Positions 1-8,588 of a DNA stretch of 64,000 nucleotides are shown here, one piece after another. The first letter of the stretch is position 1. Every line of letters begins with the position of its first letter. Below the pieces are notes generated by a model that saw only the letters and a list, made by a program, of their open reading frames with translations, was not told the origin of the DNA and ran no database searches. The stretch spans positions 62,001 through 126,000 of the forward strand of contig WRAK01000003.1 of NCBI GenBank assembly GCA_009780235.1, in the 5' to 3' direction. The position numbers were made by a program, and so were the translations under genes. The stretch is from Oscillospiraceae bacterium (GTDB lineage: Bacteria; Bacillota; Clostridia; Oscillospirales; Oscillospiraceae).

Positions 1-60
1 TTGGCCGGGACATTCGGCATTCCCGCCGAACGGCAATATTGGAGTAACGCAGATGAATGA
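1..60 (+). CDS. spoIIIAF: Probable C-terminal tail of SpoIIIAF (partial)
   Basis: An open frame enters from the window edge and reads LAGTFGIPAERQYWSNADE before a TGA at 58-60. It overlaps the ATG of spoIIIAG by 8 nt (ATGAATGA), the kind of tight coupling expected inside the spoIIIA operon. The GIPAER stretch resembles the end of SpoIIIAF, a membrane component of the mother-cell SpoIIIA channel complex. Only 19 residues are visible, so identity rests mainly on position directly before spoIIIAG. Confidence 0.45.
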   Translation: MAGTFGIPAERQYWSNADE

Positions 61-583
61 AAAAAAACCGAAGCTCCCCATAGACACCAAACAGCTCCTC
101 AAAACAGTAGAGAAAAACAAGTTTATATTCCTGATTCTGCTCGTGGGCGTGGTGGTCATCATCTGGCCGTTCGGCCGCACCGCGCCGGAAGCCATGACCC
201 CGCCCCCACCGCCTCCGGCGCAGCGGCTGGCATTCTCCTTAGAGGAAAAAGAGGCCCGTCTCGCCGAAGCCCTCTCCCAAATCGAGGGGGCGGGAGAAGT
301 CGTCGTCATGCTGAGCCTCAGAACCTCTCTGGAACAGGAGGTCGCCGTAGATGAGGACCAATCCGGCCGACGCGCAACCGTCACCATCGCAACGGGATCC
401 GGAACGCAGTCCGAGGTAACACTCCTCTACCGCTACCCCGAGTTCCAAGGCGCGCTCGTCGTAAGCCAAGGCGCAGACAACGCCTCCGTCCGCCTGCAGC
501 TCACCCAAGCGGTAGCGGCTTTGACGGGACTGGGAACTGACCGAATCACGGTAATGCCGATGGGTGCAACTATGGAAGAATAA
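53..583 (+). CDS. spoIIIAG: Stage III sporulation protein AG
   Basis: A 176-residue protein with a basic N-terminus, one membrane segment at about residues 23-40, a proline run at about 49-56, and a soluble C-terminal domain ending near TDRITVMPMG. This matches SpoIIIAG, which forms a ring in the mother-cell membrane around the forespore as part of the SpoIIIA-SpoIIQ feeding-tube complex. GGAG at 41-44 lies about 8 nt before the ATG. It is somewhat shorter than the roughly 200-230 residues of many homologues. The adjacent spoIIIAH supports the call. Confidence 0.85.
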   Translation: MNEKKPKLPIDTKQLLKTVEKNKFIFLILLVGVVVIIWPFGRTAPEAMTPPPPPPAQRLAFSLEEKEARLAEALSQIEGAGEVVVMLSLRTSLEQEVAVDEDQSGRRATVTIATGSGTQSEVTLLYRYPEFQGALVVSQGADNASVRLQLTQAVAALTGLGTDRITVMPMGATMEE

Positions 584-609
584 CCCTTCGCTCCATACAA
601 AAACACCCT

Positions 610-636
610 TGTGGGGGGCGGCGTCCCCGACGCCCT
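610..636. repeat. Family A inverted-repeat arm between spoIIIAG and spoIIIAH
   Basis: A GTGGGGGGCGGCGTCCCCGA-type hairpin arm lies in the 195-bp gap 584-778. The rest of the gap holds a weaker hairpin (CCCGCCATCGGCGGG, about 719-733) and nothing I recognise as a gene. The open frame of spoIIIAH runs back through this arm, but that part is repeat-encoded and not part of the protein. Confidence 0.7.
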
Positions 637-778
637 ATGTACGTGCAAATTTCCGATTGTAGGCGCGCGCATTGCGCATCCGCAGGCGGCCGTGCAAATC
701 AAAAAAGCAACCTTTTATCCCGCCATCGGCGGGACAAATAAAAACTGCAATGCAAAACAATCTAGGAGGATGAAAGGT

Positions 779-1393
779 ATGAAAGTGTTCAAACGAAATG
801 CGGTAATTATCACAGTACTCTTGTTCGTGGCGGTGGCGGTGTACTTAAACTGGTCGTACAACAGAGGCCAAGACCTCGCCGCCGACAACCCCGTCGTCAC
901 CACCCGTCCGTCCGGTGAGCAAGACGGCTCCGAAGACACCCTGCGCCAAAACGAAACCCCCGGCGAAGCGGGCGAAACCCCGGACGCCGAAAGTCTCTAC
1001 TTTTCCCCTGGCGGCACGTCCACCCTCTCCGCCGCCGCAATCAGCTACTTCGACTCGGCCCGCCTGACGAGAGAACAGGCCAGAGACAGCGCAACCACCC
1101 TGCTCCAAGAGGCCGCCGCCATCGGCACGGCTTCCCAAACCGAAATCGACAATGCCCTGGCCGCCATCACGACCATGGCGACCTTCGCTCTCCAAGAAGC
1201 GCAGCTCGAAAACATCCTCATGGCAAAAGATTTTGAACAAATCGTCGTATTCATCCGCAACGAGGGCGTCAGCGTCATAGCCAGCGCACCCCCCGCGGGT
1301 CTCAGCGATGTAGCCGTAGCTCGGATTACGGAGGCCGTCATCGCCGAACTGGGTGTAACCGCGGCGGATATTACGATTATTCCTGTGAGTTAG
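779..1393 (+). CDS. spoIIIAH: Stage III sporulation protein AH
   Basis: A 204-residue protein: N-terminal membrane segment at about residues 8-25, an acidic flexible linker, and a C-terminal YscJ/FliF-like domain ending ITIIPVS. SpoIIIAH is the mother-cell partner of SpoIIQ across the engulfment septum. I chose the ATG at 779 because AGGAGG (764-769) sits 9 nt upstream. The in-frame ATG at 770 is too close to that site, and the longer open frame from 611 is translated repeat. Length agrees with the family (about 218 residues in Bacillus). Confidence 0.87.
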   Translation: MKVFKRNAVIITVLLFVAVAVYLNWSYNRGQDLAADNPVVTTRPSGEQDGSEDTLRQNETPGEAGETPDAESLYFSPGGTSTLSAAAISYFDSARLTREQARDSATTLLQEAAAIGTASQTEIDNALAAITTMATFALQEAQLENILMAKDFEQIVVFIRNEGVSVIASAPPAGLSDVAVARITEAVIAELGVTAADITIIPVS

Positions 1394-1400
1394 ATAAAAA

Positions 1401-1428
1401 AATTCCCCTCCGCAGGAGGGGAATTTTT
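1401..1428. terminator. Bidirectional intrinsic terminator
   Basis: A perfect 11-bp stem (AATTCCCCTCC / GGAGGGGAATT, loop GCA) is flanked by an A-run (1396-1402) and a T-run (1424-1428). It sits between the convergent spoIIIAH and the 78-residue gene on the minus strand and can serve both. Confidence 0.85.
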
Positions 1429-1664
1429 CATGTTATTTGCACCTGTCCCGCTTCCAGCTGCCGTATCGCACTCGCCACACGACGCTTCGCGTCCTCCGCC
1501 GACACACCCGACTGCACGTAGCGAATCGCCGCGTGTTTCTCCGCCGCGCTCATTTGCCCGAAGGTCTCCGCCGCCGAAGGGTGTAGTGAGAGCCCCATCG
1601 ACAGCCCGAGCGGCAGGTCAATCCCATCCGGGGCCTTGCCCATACCGATGAAAGTTTCGCCCAT
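1428..1664 (-). CDS. Small conserved-looking protein of unknown function (78 aa)
   Basis: A 78-residue protein beginning MGETFIGMGK, preceded by AGGAG about 12 nt upstream, so it is probably translated. There is no signal peptide, membrane segment or Cys motif. The C-terminal half is helical (SAAEKHAAIRYVQSG then SAEDAKRRVASAIRQLEAG) and faintly recalls the last helix of YdeI/OmdA-like proteins (xARRIxxAIxxL), which I do not regard as proof of homology. It follows the sortase gene on the same strand with a 48-bp gap and may be co-transcribed. Function is not known. Confidence 0.6.
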   Translation of the reverse strand: MGETFIGMGKAPDGIDLPLGLSMGLSLHPSAAETFGQMSAAEKHAAIRYVQSGVSAEDAKRRVASAIRQLEAGQVQIT

Positions 1665-1712
1665 GTGTCATCACACTCCTTTGGGAGCTATATTCTCCCA
1701 AAACAGCATAAC

Positions 1713-2429
1713 TTATGCAGACCGCACATACACCGCAAATATAAGCAGCCGCCCGTCCCGATTAGACGCATCCGCGCAGGTGGACAAGACCAAAAACCGC
1801 CCCGTCTCCTCCGGCGCATCGCCGAAAAACGCCGTCACCGCAGAGCTGTCCATCGGGTCAAGCGCGTACACCGCATCTTGCGCCTCCGCCGCCCGCACAT
1901 CGAACACCCGATACATCAGAATCTCACCCGCGGCGGTGATAATCGTAATCGCGTGGTAGTCCTCTGCAAAATCCACATCCGCAAACTGATGCAAGGGCGC
2001 AAACATCGACCCGTCCCGCATGTTATGCCCGTAGAGAATCGTCAGCGGCGAATCAAATCCGCGCACCGCACGGTAGTCCATAAAAATAGACCCGGCGGGG
2101 TTTGCCTGTCCCAAAAATGTGGTGCGCAAATACGCCGCATTGTCCGCCGCTTGCACAACGGGATAGTCAATCGACGTGCCCCCCATCATAATCCAACCCA
2201 CGAAATCAGAGTTTTGCTCAATGAAGCCGCTCATATCCAAACGGTCGGTACCCGGCTGCATGAGGTCTATGCTCTCCCGCAACGCGGCGTACTCACGCCG
2301 CGCATTTGCGTCCTCCCGCCACCCGCTGAGCAGCTGCCAAGACGCAAAGGCCGCCAGCAAAAACCCAAACAAAAACACGAATATAAGCACAGGCTGCCTT
2401 TTTTTCCGTCTGCCTTGACCTCCGGCCAT
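1713..2429 (-). CDS. srtB: Class B sortase
   Basis: A 238-residue extracytoplasmic transpeptidase: basic N-terminus, membrane anchor at about 13-32, then the sortase barrel. Catalytic residues are visible: His135 in YGHNMRDGSMF, Cys218 in LSTCAD, and an Arg at 224 or 227 in NRDGRLL. The GHN-R-DGSMF context and roughly 240-residue length fit class B. Such enzymes cleave a C-terminal sorting signal and join the protein to peptidoglycan, but no LPXTG or NPQTN-type substrate is seen in this window. AGGAGG lies about 9 nt before the start. It is downstream of ftsQ on the same strand, separated by a 149-bp gap that holds an inverted repeat. Confidence 0.88.
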   Translation of the reverse strand: MAGGQGRRKKRQPVLIFVFLFGFLLAAFASWQLLSGWREDANARREYAALRESIDLMQPGTDRLDMSGFIEQNSDFVGWIMMGGTSIDYPVVQAADNAAYLRTTFLGQANPAGSIFMDYRAVRGFDSPLTILYGHNMRDGSMFAPLHQFADVDFAEDYHAITIITAAGEILMYRVFDVRAAEAQDAVYALDPMDSSAVTAFFGDAPEETGRFLVLSTCADASNRDGRLLIFAVYVRSA

Positions 2430-2517
2430 ATTTGCCCACCTCCTATCGATGTTTCACATCCTCGTTCACACACTATTCACAAAGCAACCCCGTAAAATTT
2501 ATCTATTTTTAGCATAA

Positions 2518-2561
2518 TGTGCATATATGGTTTTGTCAAGAACCCAAGCCATATATGCACA
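2518..2561. repeat. Perfect 13-bp inverted repeat between ftsQ and the sortase gene
   Basis: Arms TGTGCATATATGG (2518-2530) and CCATATATGCACA (2549-2561) with an 18-nt spacer. No T-run follows directly on either strand, so it is not a classic intrinsic terminator. It may be an operator or a structured end for ftsQ transcripts. The surrounding gap is AT-rich. Confidence 0.7.
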
Positions 2562-2578
2562 ATAAATTCACATTATTC

Positions 2579-3352
2579 TTAGTCGGCTATCACATGATAC
2601 CGGAAACTCGGCTGTTCCAAACTCAAATCAATCGTCCCCGTGTCGTGCTCGTCCATCGTGGGCAAGATACTGACCAGCATATTCATCTTGTGGTGCAAAT
2701 TCCGATTCGGTCCCAACCGCACGAGAAAGCGGCCGTTATAGTAAAGCATCACAGGGTCATATAAGTCCGTCATGTCAATACGGGACACATCATTGGCAAT
2801 TCCAAGCGTGGAGACCGTCCCCAAAATGTCCTGCAAGTAACGGAGCTTGTCCGCATCCTCCTCGCCCGGTGCCAAAATTTCCCCTACTTCCGATGAAATC
2901 GGCATCGGCATCCCGATGACCTCAATGAGCCGAACCAAAGGCACGGTCGCCGCAATCTCCAACACCTTCGCATCTCTGTCCAAAATCAGATACCCGTCCG
3001 CCGTCTGCAAGCGTGCCACGGGAAGCGTCTCGGCTACGGTGACGGTCAGTCGGTTCGGAAAATGCCGCCGCACCTCCACCCGTCCGATGTAGGGCAAGCT
3101 TGACCGTATCGCCCTGTCGGCGGCTTCATCATTGACGAAAAAGAGATGGTCTCCGAACGCAATCCCCGAAGCTTCTATCACTTCCGCCGCCGTATACCGC
3201 GTCTCGCCCTCCACATCGATGACCCCCACCCGAAAGAACACCGTGACACCGAGAAACAGGATGAGACAAATGACCGCAAAAGTCAAGAATCTCCCCAAGA
3301 ATGAGCGTCTCCGTTTCCGCCGTGGTCGGCGATATGGCCTGTTATATTCCAT
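2579..3352 (-). CDS. ftsQ: Cell division protein FtsQ/DivIB
   Basis: A 257-residue bitopic membrane protein: very basic cytoplasmic tail (residues 1-18), membrane segment about 21-40, POTRA domain about 42-110 (VIDVEGETRYTAAEVIEASG, then PYIGRVEVRRHFPNRLTVTV) and an FtsQ/DivIB beta domain to about residue 225. It works with FtsL/DivIC in the divisome outside the membrane. It is the last clear member of the cluster that starts with mraZ, following murA, an order common in Firmicutes. An AAAGGA site lies about 10 nt before the ATG. Confidence 0.86.
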   Translation of the reverse strand: MEYNRPYRRPRRKRRRSFLGRFLTFAVICLILFLGVTVFFRVGVIDVEGETRYTAAEVIEASGIAFGDHLFFVNDEAADRAIRSSLPYIGRVEVRRHFPNRLTVTVAETLPVARLQTADGYLILDRDAKVLEIAATVPLVRLIEVIGMPMPISSEVGEILAPGEEDADKLRYLQDILGTVSTLGIANDVSRIDMTDLYDPVMLYYNGRFLVRLGPNRNLHHKMNMLVSILPTMDEHDTGTIDLSLEQPSFRYHVIAD

Positions 3353-3386
3353 GTTTATGTATCCTTTGTGTGTTTGTTTTATGCCC

Positions 3387-3420
3387 TGTGCAGGGGCGGC
3401 CGAGTCGGTCGCCCCTACAC
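3387..3420. repeat. Family A arm at the murA stop codon
   Basis: A single arm of the GACC/GGTC word type. Read on the minus strand it starts TGTAGGGGCGACC, and its TAG is the stop codon of murA (3415-3417). Confidence 0.75.
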
Positions 3421-4674
3421 ATCGTCTGTCCGCTCCACATCCGCCCCCAACGCCCCAAGCGTCTCCGCAATCCCGTCATACCCTCTGTCAATATGTTCCG
3501 CCTCACTAATCACCGTCTCACCCGCAGCACCCAAGGCCGCAACAACCAAGGCCGCACCGCCGCGCAAATCCGCCGCGGACACCGCCGCACCTGTGAGCCG
3601 CTCCACACCCGTGACCACGGCCACACGGCCCTCCAACTTGATATCGGCCCCCATGCGGCGCAACTCCTCCACATAGCGGTAACGGTTCTGAAAAATATTC
3701 TCCATAAACACCGTTGTCCCCTTGGACTTCACACAGGCCGTCAGTAAGCAGGGCTGCGCATCCGTCGGAAATCCGGGATAGGGGCCCGTCATCACAGGCG
3801 AAATAGCCCGCAGCCGCCCCGTGGAGACAAGCTGCAAATTATCCTCTCGCACGGTAATCTCACACCCGGCCGCCCGAAGCGCGTCGGTCACGGCCGTCAC
3901 ATGCCCCGGCACGATATCCTCAAGTTCCAACCGCCCCCCGGCGAAAGCGACAGCGGACAAATATGTCGCCGCTACGATGCGGTCAGGCATGATGCGATGT
4001 GTCACGGGCCGCATCATCCCACCGCCTTGTATTGTAATCGTAGGTGTCCCCGCCCCGTGAATACGCGCCCCTGCGGCCTTGAGGAAGTTCTGCAAATCCA
4101 CAATCTCCGGCTCCCGCGCGGCGTTCGTAATTATCGTCTCGCCCACCGCCGATACCGCCGCAAGCATCGCATTCTCCGTCGCCCCCACGCTGGGACTTGC
4201 AAGGTGAACCGATGCCCCCACCAACCGTTCCGCTCGACAAATGATATTTCCGCCATGCTCTTCAATCTCGGCACCCAATACCCGCAATGCGTCCAAATGC
4301 AAATTAATCGGCCTCGGCCCCAGCTCACATCCGCCGGGCATGGACAAAACCGCCTCACCGCACCGCCCTAAAATCGCACCCAAGAAGATAACGGACGACC
4401 GCATCTCCCGCATCAACTCGTCGGGAATATCCCGCCGAACAATGGCGGCAGAATCAATATGCACATCGCCTTCGTCCCGTGTGACCTGACAGCCGAGATA
4501 GCGCAAAATCGCAATCGCGGCATCCACGTCTTTCAAGTTCGGACAATTTCGGAGCAAGCTCTCGCCCCGAACCAAAATCGAAGCCGCCAGAATCGGCAGC
4601 ACACTATTCTTAGCCCCTTGCACCCGCAGACTGCCCCGAAGTGTGTTCCCGCCGCATACCTTGAGTTTTCCCAT
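3415..4674 (-). CDS. murA: UDP-N-acetylglucosamine 1-carboxyvinyltransferase
   Basis: A 419-residue enzyme that transfers enolpyruvate from PEP to UDP-GlcNAc, the first committed step of peptidoglycan synthesis in the cytoplasm. The substrate Lys22-Asn23 pair (GAKNSVLP) and the catalytic, fosfomycin-targeted Cys116 (SMPGGCELGPRP) are present, and length is normal. It is followed on the minus strand by ftsQ and preceded, across a 289-bp repeat-filled gap, by murG. The TAG stop lies inside a family A repeat arm. Residues just before it (ERTDDV) look like a natural MurA end, so little or nothing has been lost. Confidence 0.93.
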   Translation of the reverse strand: MGKLKVCGGNTLRGSLRVQGAKNSVLPILAASILVRGESLLRNCPNLKDVDAAIAILRYLGCQVTRDEGDVHIDSAAIVRRDIPDELMREMRSSVIFLGAILGRCGEAVLSMPGGCELGPRPINLHLDALRVLGAEIEEHGGNIICRAERLVGASVHLASPSVGATENAMLAAVSAVGETIITNAAREPEIVDLQNFLKAAGARIHGAGTPTITIQGGGMMRPVTHRIMPDRIVAATYLSAVAFAGGRLELEDIVPGHVTAVTDALRAAGCEITVREDNLQLVSTGRLRAISPVMTGPYPGFPTDAQPCLLTACVKSKGTTVFMENIFQNRYRYVEELRRMGADIKLEGRVAVVTGVERLTGAAVSAADLRGGAALVVAALGAAGETVISEAEHIDRGYDGIAETLGALGADVERTDDV

Positions 4675-4760
4675 CGCATAGTCCCCCGCAAACGTAATGA
4701 TGCGTCATCCTATGCAAAAAGGGGCTGTGGGGTGAAATTTGTTGTGGTTTCGTTTGTTTT

Positions 4761-4966
4761 TGTAGGGACCTCCCCCAGTCAGCTTCGCTGACAGCCCCCT
4801 CAAAACGAGGGGGCCTTAAAAGCCTCCCTCGTTTGCGAGGGAGGTGGCCGCCGCAAAGCGGCGGTCGGAGGGAGGCCCTTGCCCTTATTCCCCTCCCGCG
4901 GAGGGGTGGCAGGCGCAGCCTGACGGGGTGGTTCTGCGGGGCGCGTATGCCGTAGGGCGCGGCCTA
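4761..4966. repeat. Composite of repeat families A, B and C (murA-murG gap)
   Basis: The 289-bp gap holds no gene. In order: a TGTAGGG start; a family B unit (CAGCTTCGCTG hairpin and CCCCTCAAAACGAGGGG hairpin); a second B-type unit (CCTCCCTCGTTTGCGAGGGA and GGCCGCCGCAAAGCGGC); a family C unit (CCCCTCCCGCGGAGGGG then GGCAGGCGCAGCCTGACGG); and a short GTAGGGCGCGGCCTAC arm that gives murG its TAG stop. Confidence 0.75.
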
Positions 4967-6091
4967 CGCCTTCACAATCCCCAATACAATCCTCACAATC
5001 TCTTCCGCCGCATCGGGCCGCCCCATACGCCGCATCGCCTGACCCATCGCATCCAACCGCTCCGGCGCATCCAAGAGTTCCGTGACGGTGCGGTACAGCA
5101 CCTCGCCCGAAGCCTCCGCCTCCCGCAGCATCACCGCCCCGCCGCCCATCTTCAGCGCACGGGCGTTCTCCTCCTGATGATTATTCGCCACATGGGGCGA
5201 GGGAACCAAAATCGCGGGCTTCCCCATCGCAGTCAGCTCCGCCAAGGTAGATGCCCCCGCACGGCACAAAATCAAATCCGCCGCCGCCATCACTTTCGGC
5301 ATGTCAAAAATATAGGCCCGCACATCAATGTCACGTGCAATCGCATCCGTTACGCCGCGGTCAGCCAAAGCGTCCTGCATCTTGGCAAGCCCTTTCTCTC
5401 CGCCGCCCGTGGCGTGGATATGCCGAAACCGCTGTGTCTCATAGTTCCGTCCGATAAACGCCTGCATCGCCAAATTCATCCGAGCCGCCCCCAAAGACCC
5501 CCAGAACGACACCACCAGCGGCTTGTCCGCAGGGATACCCAGCTCCCGCCGTGCCTCGACCTTCGAGAGCTGTAAAAACGCATCCCGCACCGGCGTACCC
5601 GTGCAAATCACATCTTCCCGCTTATAATGCGCCTCTGCCCCGTCAAAGCCGACCATAACCTGATCCACCCGCTTCGCCAACCGCTTTGTCGTCAGCCCCG
5701 GCACCACATTGGACTCATGCACCGCCGTGGGAACCCCCATCTTCGCCGCCTGCGCCAAAACGGGAAAACAGACGTACCCCCCCGTCCCGAGAGCCACGTC
5801 CGGCTGAAACTCGGCCAAAATCAGCCTCGCCTCTCCCATGGAGACCATCAGATTTTTCACCGTCCTAATATTATGCGTAATGCCCTTGAGTGAAAGCTTC
5901 CGCTGCAAATTCGTAATCCGCACCGTCCGAATCTCATACCCCTCACGCGGCACAAGCTCCGTCTCCATCTTCCCCTCGGCCCCGACAAAAAGTATCTCCG
6001 CATCCGGCATCAACTCCCGAATCCTGCCCGCAACCGCAACCGCCGGATAAATATGCCCCGCCGTCCCCCCACAAGTAAACAAAAACCGCAT
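4964..6091 (-). CDS. murG: UDP-GlcNAc:undecaprenyl-PP-MurNAc-pentapeptide GlcNAc transferase
   Basis: A 375-residue family GT28 enzyme that converts lipid I to lipid II at the inner membrane face. The N-terminal glycine loop reads CGGTAGHIYPA (most homologues have GGTGGH), and the C-terminal donor site has CRAGASTLAELTAMGKPAILVPSP and NHQEENA. I start at the ATG giving MRFLFTCGG. A start 18 nt upstream (6109, MGGRKC) is possible but has no better ribosome site and begins in an AT-rich repeat. It is 45 bp after ftsW. Its TAG stop is in a short palindromic repeat. Confidence 0.9.
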   Translation of the reverse strand: MRFLFTCGGTAGHIYPAVAVAGRIRELMPDAEILFVGAEGKMETELVPREGYEIRTVRITNLQRKLSLKGITHNIRTVKNLMVSMGEARLILAEFQPDVALGTGGYVCFPVLAQAAKMGVPTAVHESNVVPGLTTKRLAKRVDQVMVGFDGAEAHYKREDVICTGTPVRDAFLQLSKVEARRELGIPADKPLVVSFWGSLGAARMNLAMQAFIGRNYETQRFRHIHATGGGEKGLAKMQDALADRGVTDAIARDIDVRAYIFDMPKVMAAADLILCRAGASTLAELTAMGKPAILVPSPHVANNHQEENARALKMGGGAVMLREAEASGEVLYRTVTELLDAPERLDAMGQAMRRMGRPDAAEEIVRIVLGIVKA

Positions 6092-6136
6092 ACACTTCCG
6101 CCCCCCCATAATTGCTAATTGCTCATTGCTAATTCG

Positions 6137-7327
6137 TCACCCTGCTCTTTTCGCCGGAATCTCTCTGGAGACCCCCAAAACCACACCCATACAGGCAAGC
6201 TGCACCAAGAGCGCGGTTCCGCCGTAGCTGAAGAACGGCAGCGAAATCCCCGTAGCCGGGAGCAAGTTCGTCACAACACCCACGTTCAGGAACACCTGAA
6301 TCGCAAGCAAACTCGTCATCCCCGCCGCAATCAGACCGCCGTACTTCGTCTTGGCGTGCATGGCAATCCAATAGCCTCGAATGATGAGCATCGCAAACAG
6401 ACAGAGGATGAGCATCGACCCGATAAAGCCCAGCTCCTCGGCAACGATGGCGAATATGTAGTCGTTATGCTCTTCCGGCAAGTAGAGATACTTCTGCCGA
6501 GACTGCCCCAGTCCGAGACCGAGCAATCCGCCCGAGCCGATGGCGAGCTGGCTCTGAATAATCTGCCAGCCGTCACCTAATGGGTCGGCAAAGGGGTCTC
6601 GCCAGGCGACAACACGGCTAAAGGCGTGGGGCAACCACGTCAAAGCCACATACGCGGCGGCCGCAAGCCCCCCGAACCCGGCGGCAAACCAGCCCCAGTG
6701 TACCCCGCCGAGGAACAGCATAATCGCCCCGATACCGAAGATGATAATCATAGCCGAAAGGTGGGGCTGGAAAAAAAGTAGACCCGCAATCCCGACCAAA
6801 ATCACCACAAAGGGCAAAATCCCATAGCGAAACGTGCGCATTTTCTCCTTATACTCACAAATCATCTTGGCAAAGCAGAGCACCACGGCCACTTTCGCAA
6901 GCTCCGACGGCTGGAAGTTCGGCAAAGCACCCGGCAGAGCAATCCACCGTCTCGCACCGCCCGCCGATACGCCAATCGCAAGAACGGCGAGCAAAAGTAC
7001 AACAGAGATTATTATACTCCAATAGGCAATCCGACTAAACACACTCGTCGGCAGACGGCTGATAAACAGCATCGCCGCTATGCCCAAGACGGCAAAAAGA
7101 GTCTGTTGCAAAAAATAAAACGTCGGATTCCCGCCCGTCACCCGTCCCACATCATAGTAAGCACTGGCAAAGCTCGCCGAGAGCACCATAATCACCCCGA
7201 TGCCAAGCAAGAGCAGGACAAGCAGAAAGAAAGGCAAATCCATCGGTGCCTTCTTCAGCATCCCGGCCCTGTCCAACTCCCGAATCCGAGCCTCACGCCC
7301 ACGCGGCATACGTTTGATTTCATCCAT
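6137..7327 (-). CDS. ftsW: SEDS peptidoglycan glycosyltransferase FtsW/SpoVE
   Basis: A polytopic protein of 396 residues with about ten membrane segments. Family signatures are visible: GGARRWI, FQPSELAK, PEEHNDYIFAIVAEELG and TGISLPFFSYGGTAL. The extracellular loop RDPFADPLGDGWQ carries the Asp region needed for polymerase activity. The usual QPDLG motif reads QPHLSAM here, a His for Asp change. It polymerises lipid II with a class B PBP, presumably the one encoded at 10164. The context (mraY before, murG after) is the SpoVE/FtsW position. I use the ATG 12 nt inside the longest frame because GGGAGG precedes it. Confidence 0.9.
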   Translation of the reverse strand: MDEIKRMPRGREARIRELDRAGMLKKAPMDLPFFLLVLLLLGIGVIMVLSASFASAYYDVGRVTGGNPTFYFLQQTLFAVLGIAAMLFISRLPTSVFSRIAYWSIIISVVLLLAVLAIGVSAGGARRWIALPGALPNFQPSELAKVAVVLCFAKMICEYKEKMRTFRYGILPFVVILVGIAGLLFFQPHLSAMIIIFGIGAIMLFLGGVHWGWFAAGFGGLAAAAYVALTWLPHAFSRVVAWRDPFADPLGDGWQIIQSQLAIGSGGLLGLGLGQSRQKYLYLPEEHNDYIFAIVAEELGFIGSMLILCLFAMLIIRGYWIAMHAKTKYGGLIAAGMTSLLAIQVFLNVGVVTNLLPATGISLPFFSYGGTALLVQLACMGVVLGVSREIPAKRAG

Positions 7328-7408
7328 AATTTCCTGCACCTCCCGGGGAATCGTACACTTGCAGGGACGAACTGTGTTCGCCCGCTCGTCGCCTAATCAC
7401 ATATCATT

Positions 7409-7491
7409 TGTAGGGGCGGCCATTGGCCGTCCGCCGTCTCAACTTCGCACATCACGTAAAAGGGTACGGACGGCCAATGGCCGCCCCTACA
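7409..7491. repeat. Complete family A inverted repeat (GGCCATTGGCC word)
   Basis: Two facing arms, TGTAGGGGCGGCCATTGGCC and its complement ending GGCCGCCCCTACA, enclose about 30 nt. It lies between mraY and ftsW. Each arm is itself a small palindrome. Confidence 0.85.
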
Positions 7492-7508
7492 CCCGCAATC
7501 CGTACCGG

Positions 7509-8534
7509 CTACGCTCCATACCGCAAATACACCGACAAGTACGCAATCACCGCAAACACCGCACTCACCAGCGTAAACACCGTAAACACCTTACGCTCTT
7601 TCCACTTCTTCCCCCGCCCCGTGAGGCCGCCCATCTCGAAGTGGTGGTGGAGCGGAGCCATACGGAAAAACCGTTTCCCGCCCGTGGCCTTGTAGTAGAC
7701 CACCTGTATCACATCCGAAAGCGTCTCCGCAATATAGACAGCCCCCACGGGGATGAGCACCAGCGGTACGTTCATCGCAAAGGCGATTCCGCAAATCGCC
7801 CCGCCGAGGAAAAGAGACCCGGTATCACCCATAAACACCTTCGCCGGGTTGAAGTTGTAAATCAAAAAGCCAATCAAGCCCCCGGCCAACGCCCCCGCGA
7901 ACAAACCAAGTTCCGCATAAAGCACACCCCAATGTAAGGCCAGAGCTCCGAAACAAATCGCCACCGGCAAGCTCACACCCGACGCCAACCCGTCCACGCC
8001 GTCCGTAATGTTCACCGCGTTCACCGTACCCACGATAACAAAAGCGGCAAAGATAAAATACACAATCTCAGGCAGTTGCAAGGGCGGTCTGTCCATAAAG
8101 AACGGAATATGCAAACTCGGCGTCAAAAAACCGGAAAGCCGCAACACCAGCACCAGCACAATAGCAACCACCAGTTGCAACAAAAACTTCTGTGAGGCCG
8201 TTAAACCAAGATTCTGCTTCTTCTTCAGTTTCTCATAGTCATCCAAAAACCCAATCGCCGCATAGATAAGGGCAAACCCAAACACAATCACATGCCCCCA
8301 CCGGCCATCCAGCAGAGCCGGAAAGCCCACGGTAAACAAGGCGGCCCCAATCCCGACAATAAACATCAGTCCGCCCATAGTAGGCGTCCCCTGCTTCGCC
8401 ATATGCCAAACAGGCCCGTCTTCCCGAATAGACTGCCCCGCTTTCATCTCCCGCAATTTGGGAATCAAAAATCGCCCAAACGCCGCAGTCACAACAAAAC
8501 TCACAAGCAATCCCAATAACATCTCTAATATCAT
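7509..8534 (-). CDS. mraY: Phospho-N-acetylmuramoyl-pentapeptide-transferase
   Basis: A polytopic enzyme (341 residues) that makes lipid I from UDP-MurNAc-pentapeptide and undecaprenyl phosphate. Motifs: KQGTPTMGGLMFI, the Asp pair in FLDDYEK, NITDGVDGLASG, the metal-binding FNPAKVFMGDTGSLFLGG, and HHHFEMGG near the C-terminus. I start at MILEMLLGLL, where GAGGG is about 8 nt upstream. The 12 codons before it are an AT-rich post-stop repeat containing AATGCAGAATGCAGAATTAA and are not likely to be coding. It follows murE directly, with no murF between them. Confidence 0.92.
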   Translation of the reverse strand: MILEMLLGLLVSFVVTAAFGRFLIPKLREMKAGQSIREDGPVWHMAKQGTPTMGGLMFIVGIGAALFTVGFPALLDGRWGHVIVFGFALIYAAIGFLDDYEKLKKKQNLGLTASQKFLLQLVVAIVLVLVLRLSGFLTPSLHIPFFMDRPPLQLPEIVYFIFAAFVIVGTVNAVNITDGVDGLASGVSLPVAICFGALALHWGVLYAELGLFAGALAGGLIGFLIYNFNPAKVFMGDTGSLFLGGAICGIAFAMNVPLVLIPVGAVYIAETLSDVIQVVYYKATGGKRFFRMAPLHHHFEMGGLTGRGKKWKERKVFTVFTLVSAVFAVIAYLSVYLRYGA

Positions 8535-8549
8535 TCGTTTTCCCTCAAT

Positions 8550-8588
8550 CATTAATTCTGCATTCTGCATTATTAATTCTTAATTAAA
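8550..8588. repeat. AT-rich post-stop repeat after murE
   Basis: Near-tandem AATGCAGAAT / AATTAATAATGCAG units lie between the murE stop and the mraY ribosome site. This is one of about ten such elements found directly after stop codons in the window. Confidence 0.55.

Noticed and set aside
1665..2495. 276-codon plus-strand frame over the sortase gene
   Set aside because: The minus-strand sortase has its catalytic His, Cys and Arg and a ribosome site; this frame has none of these.
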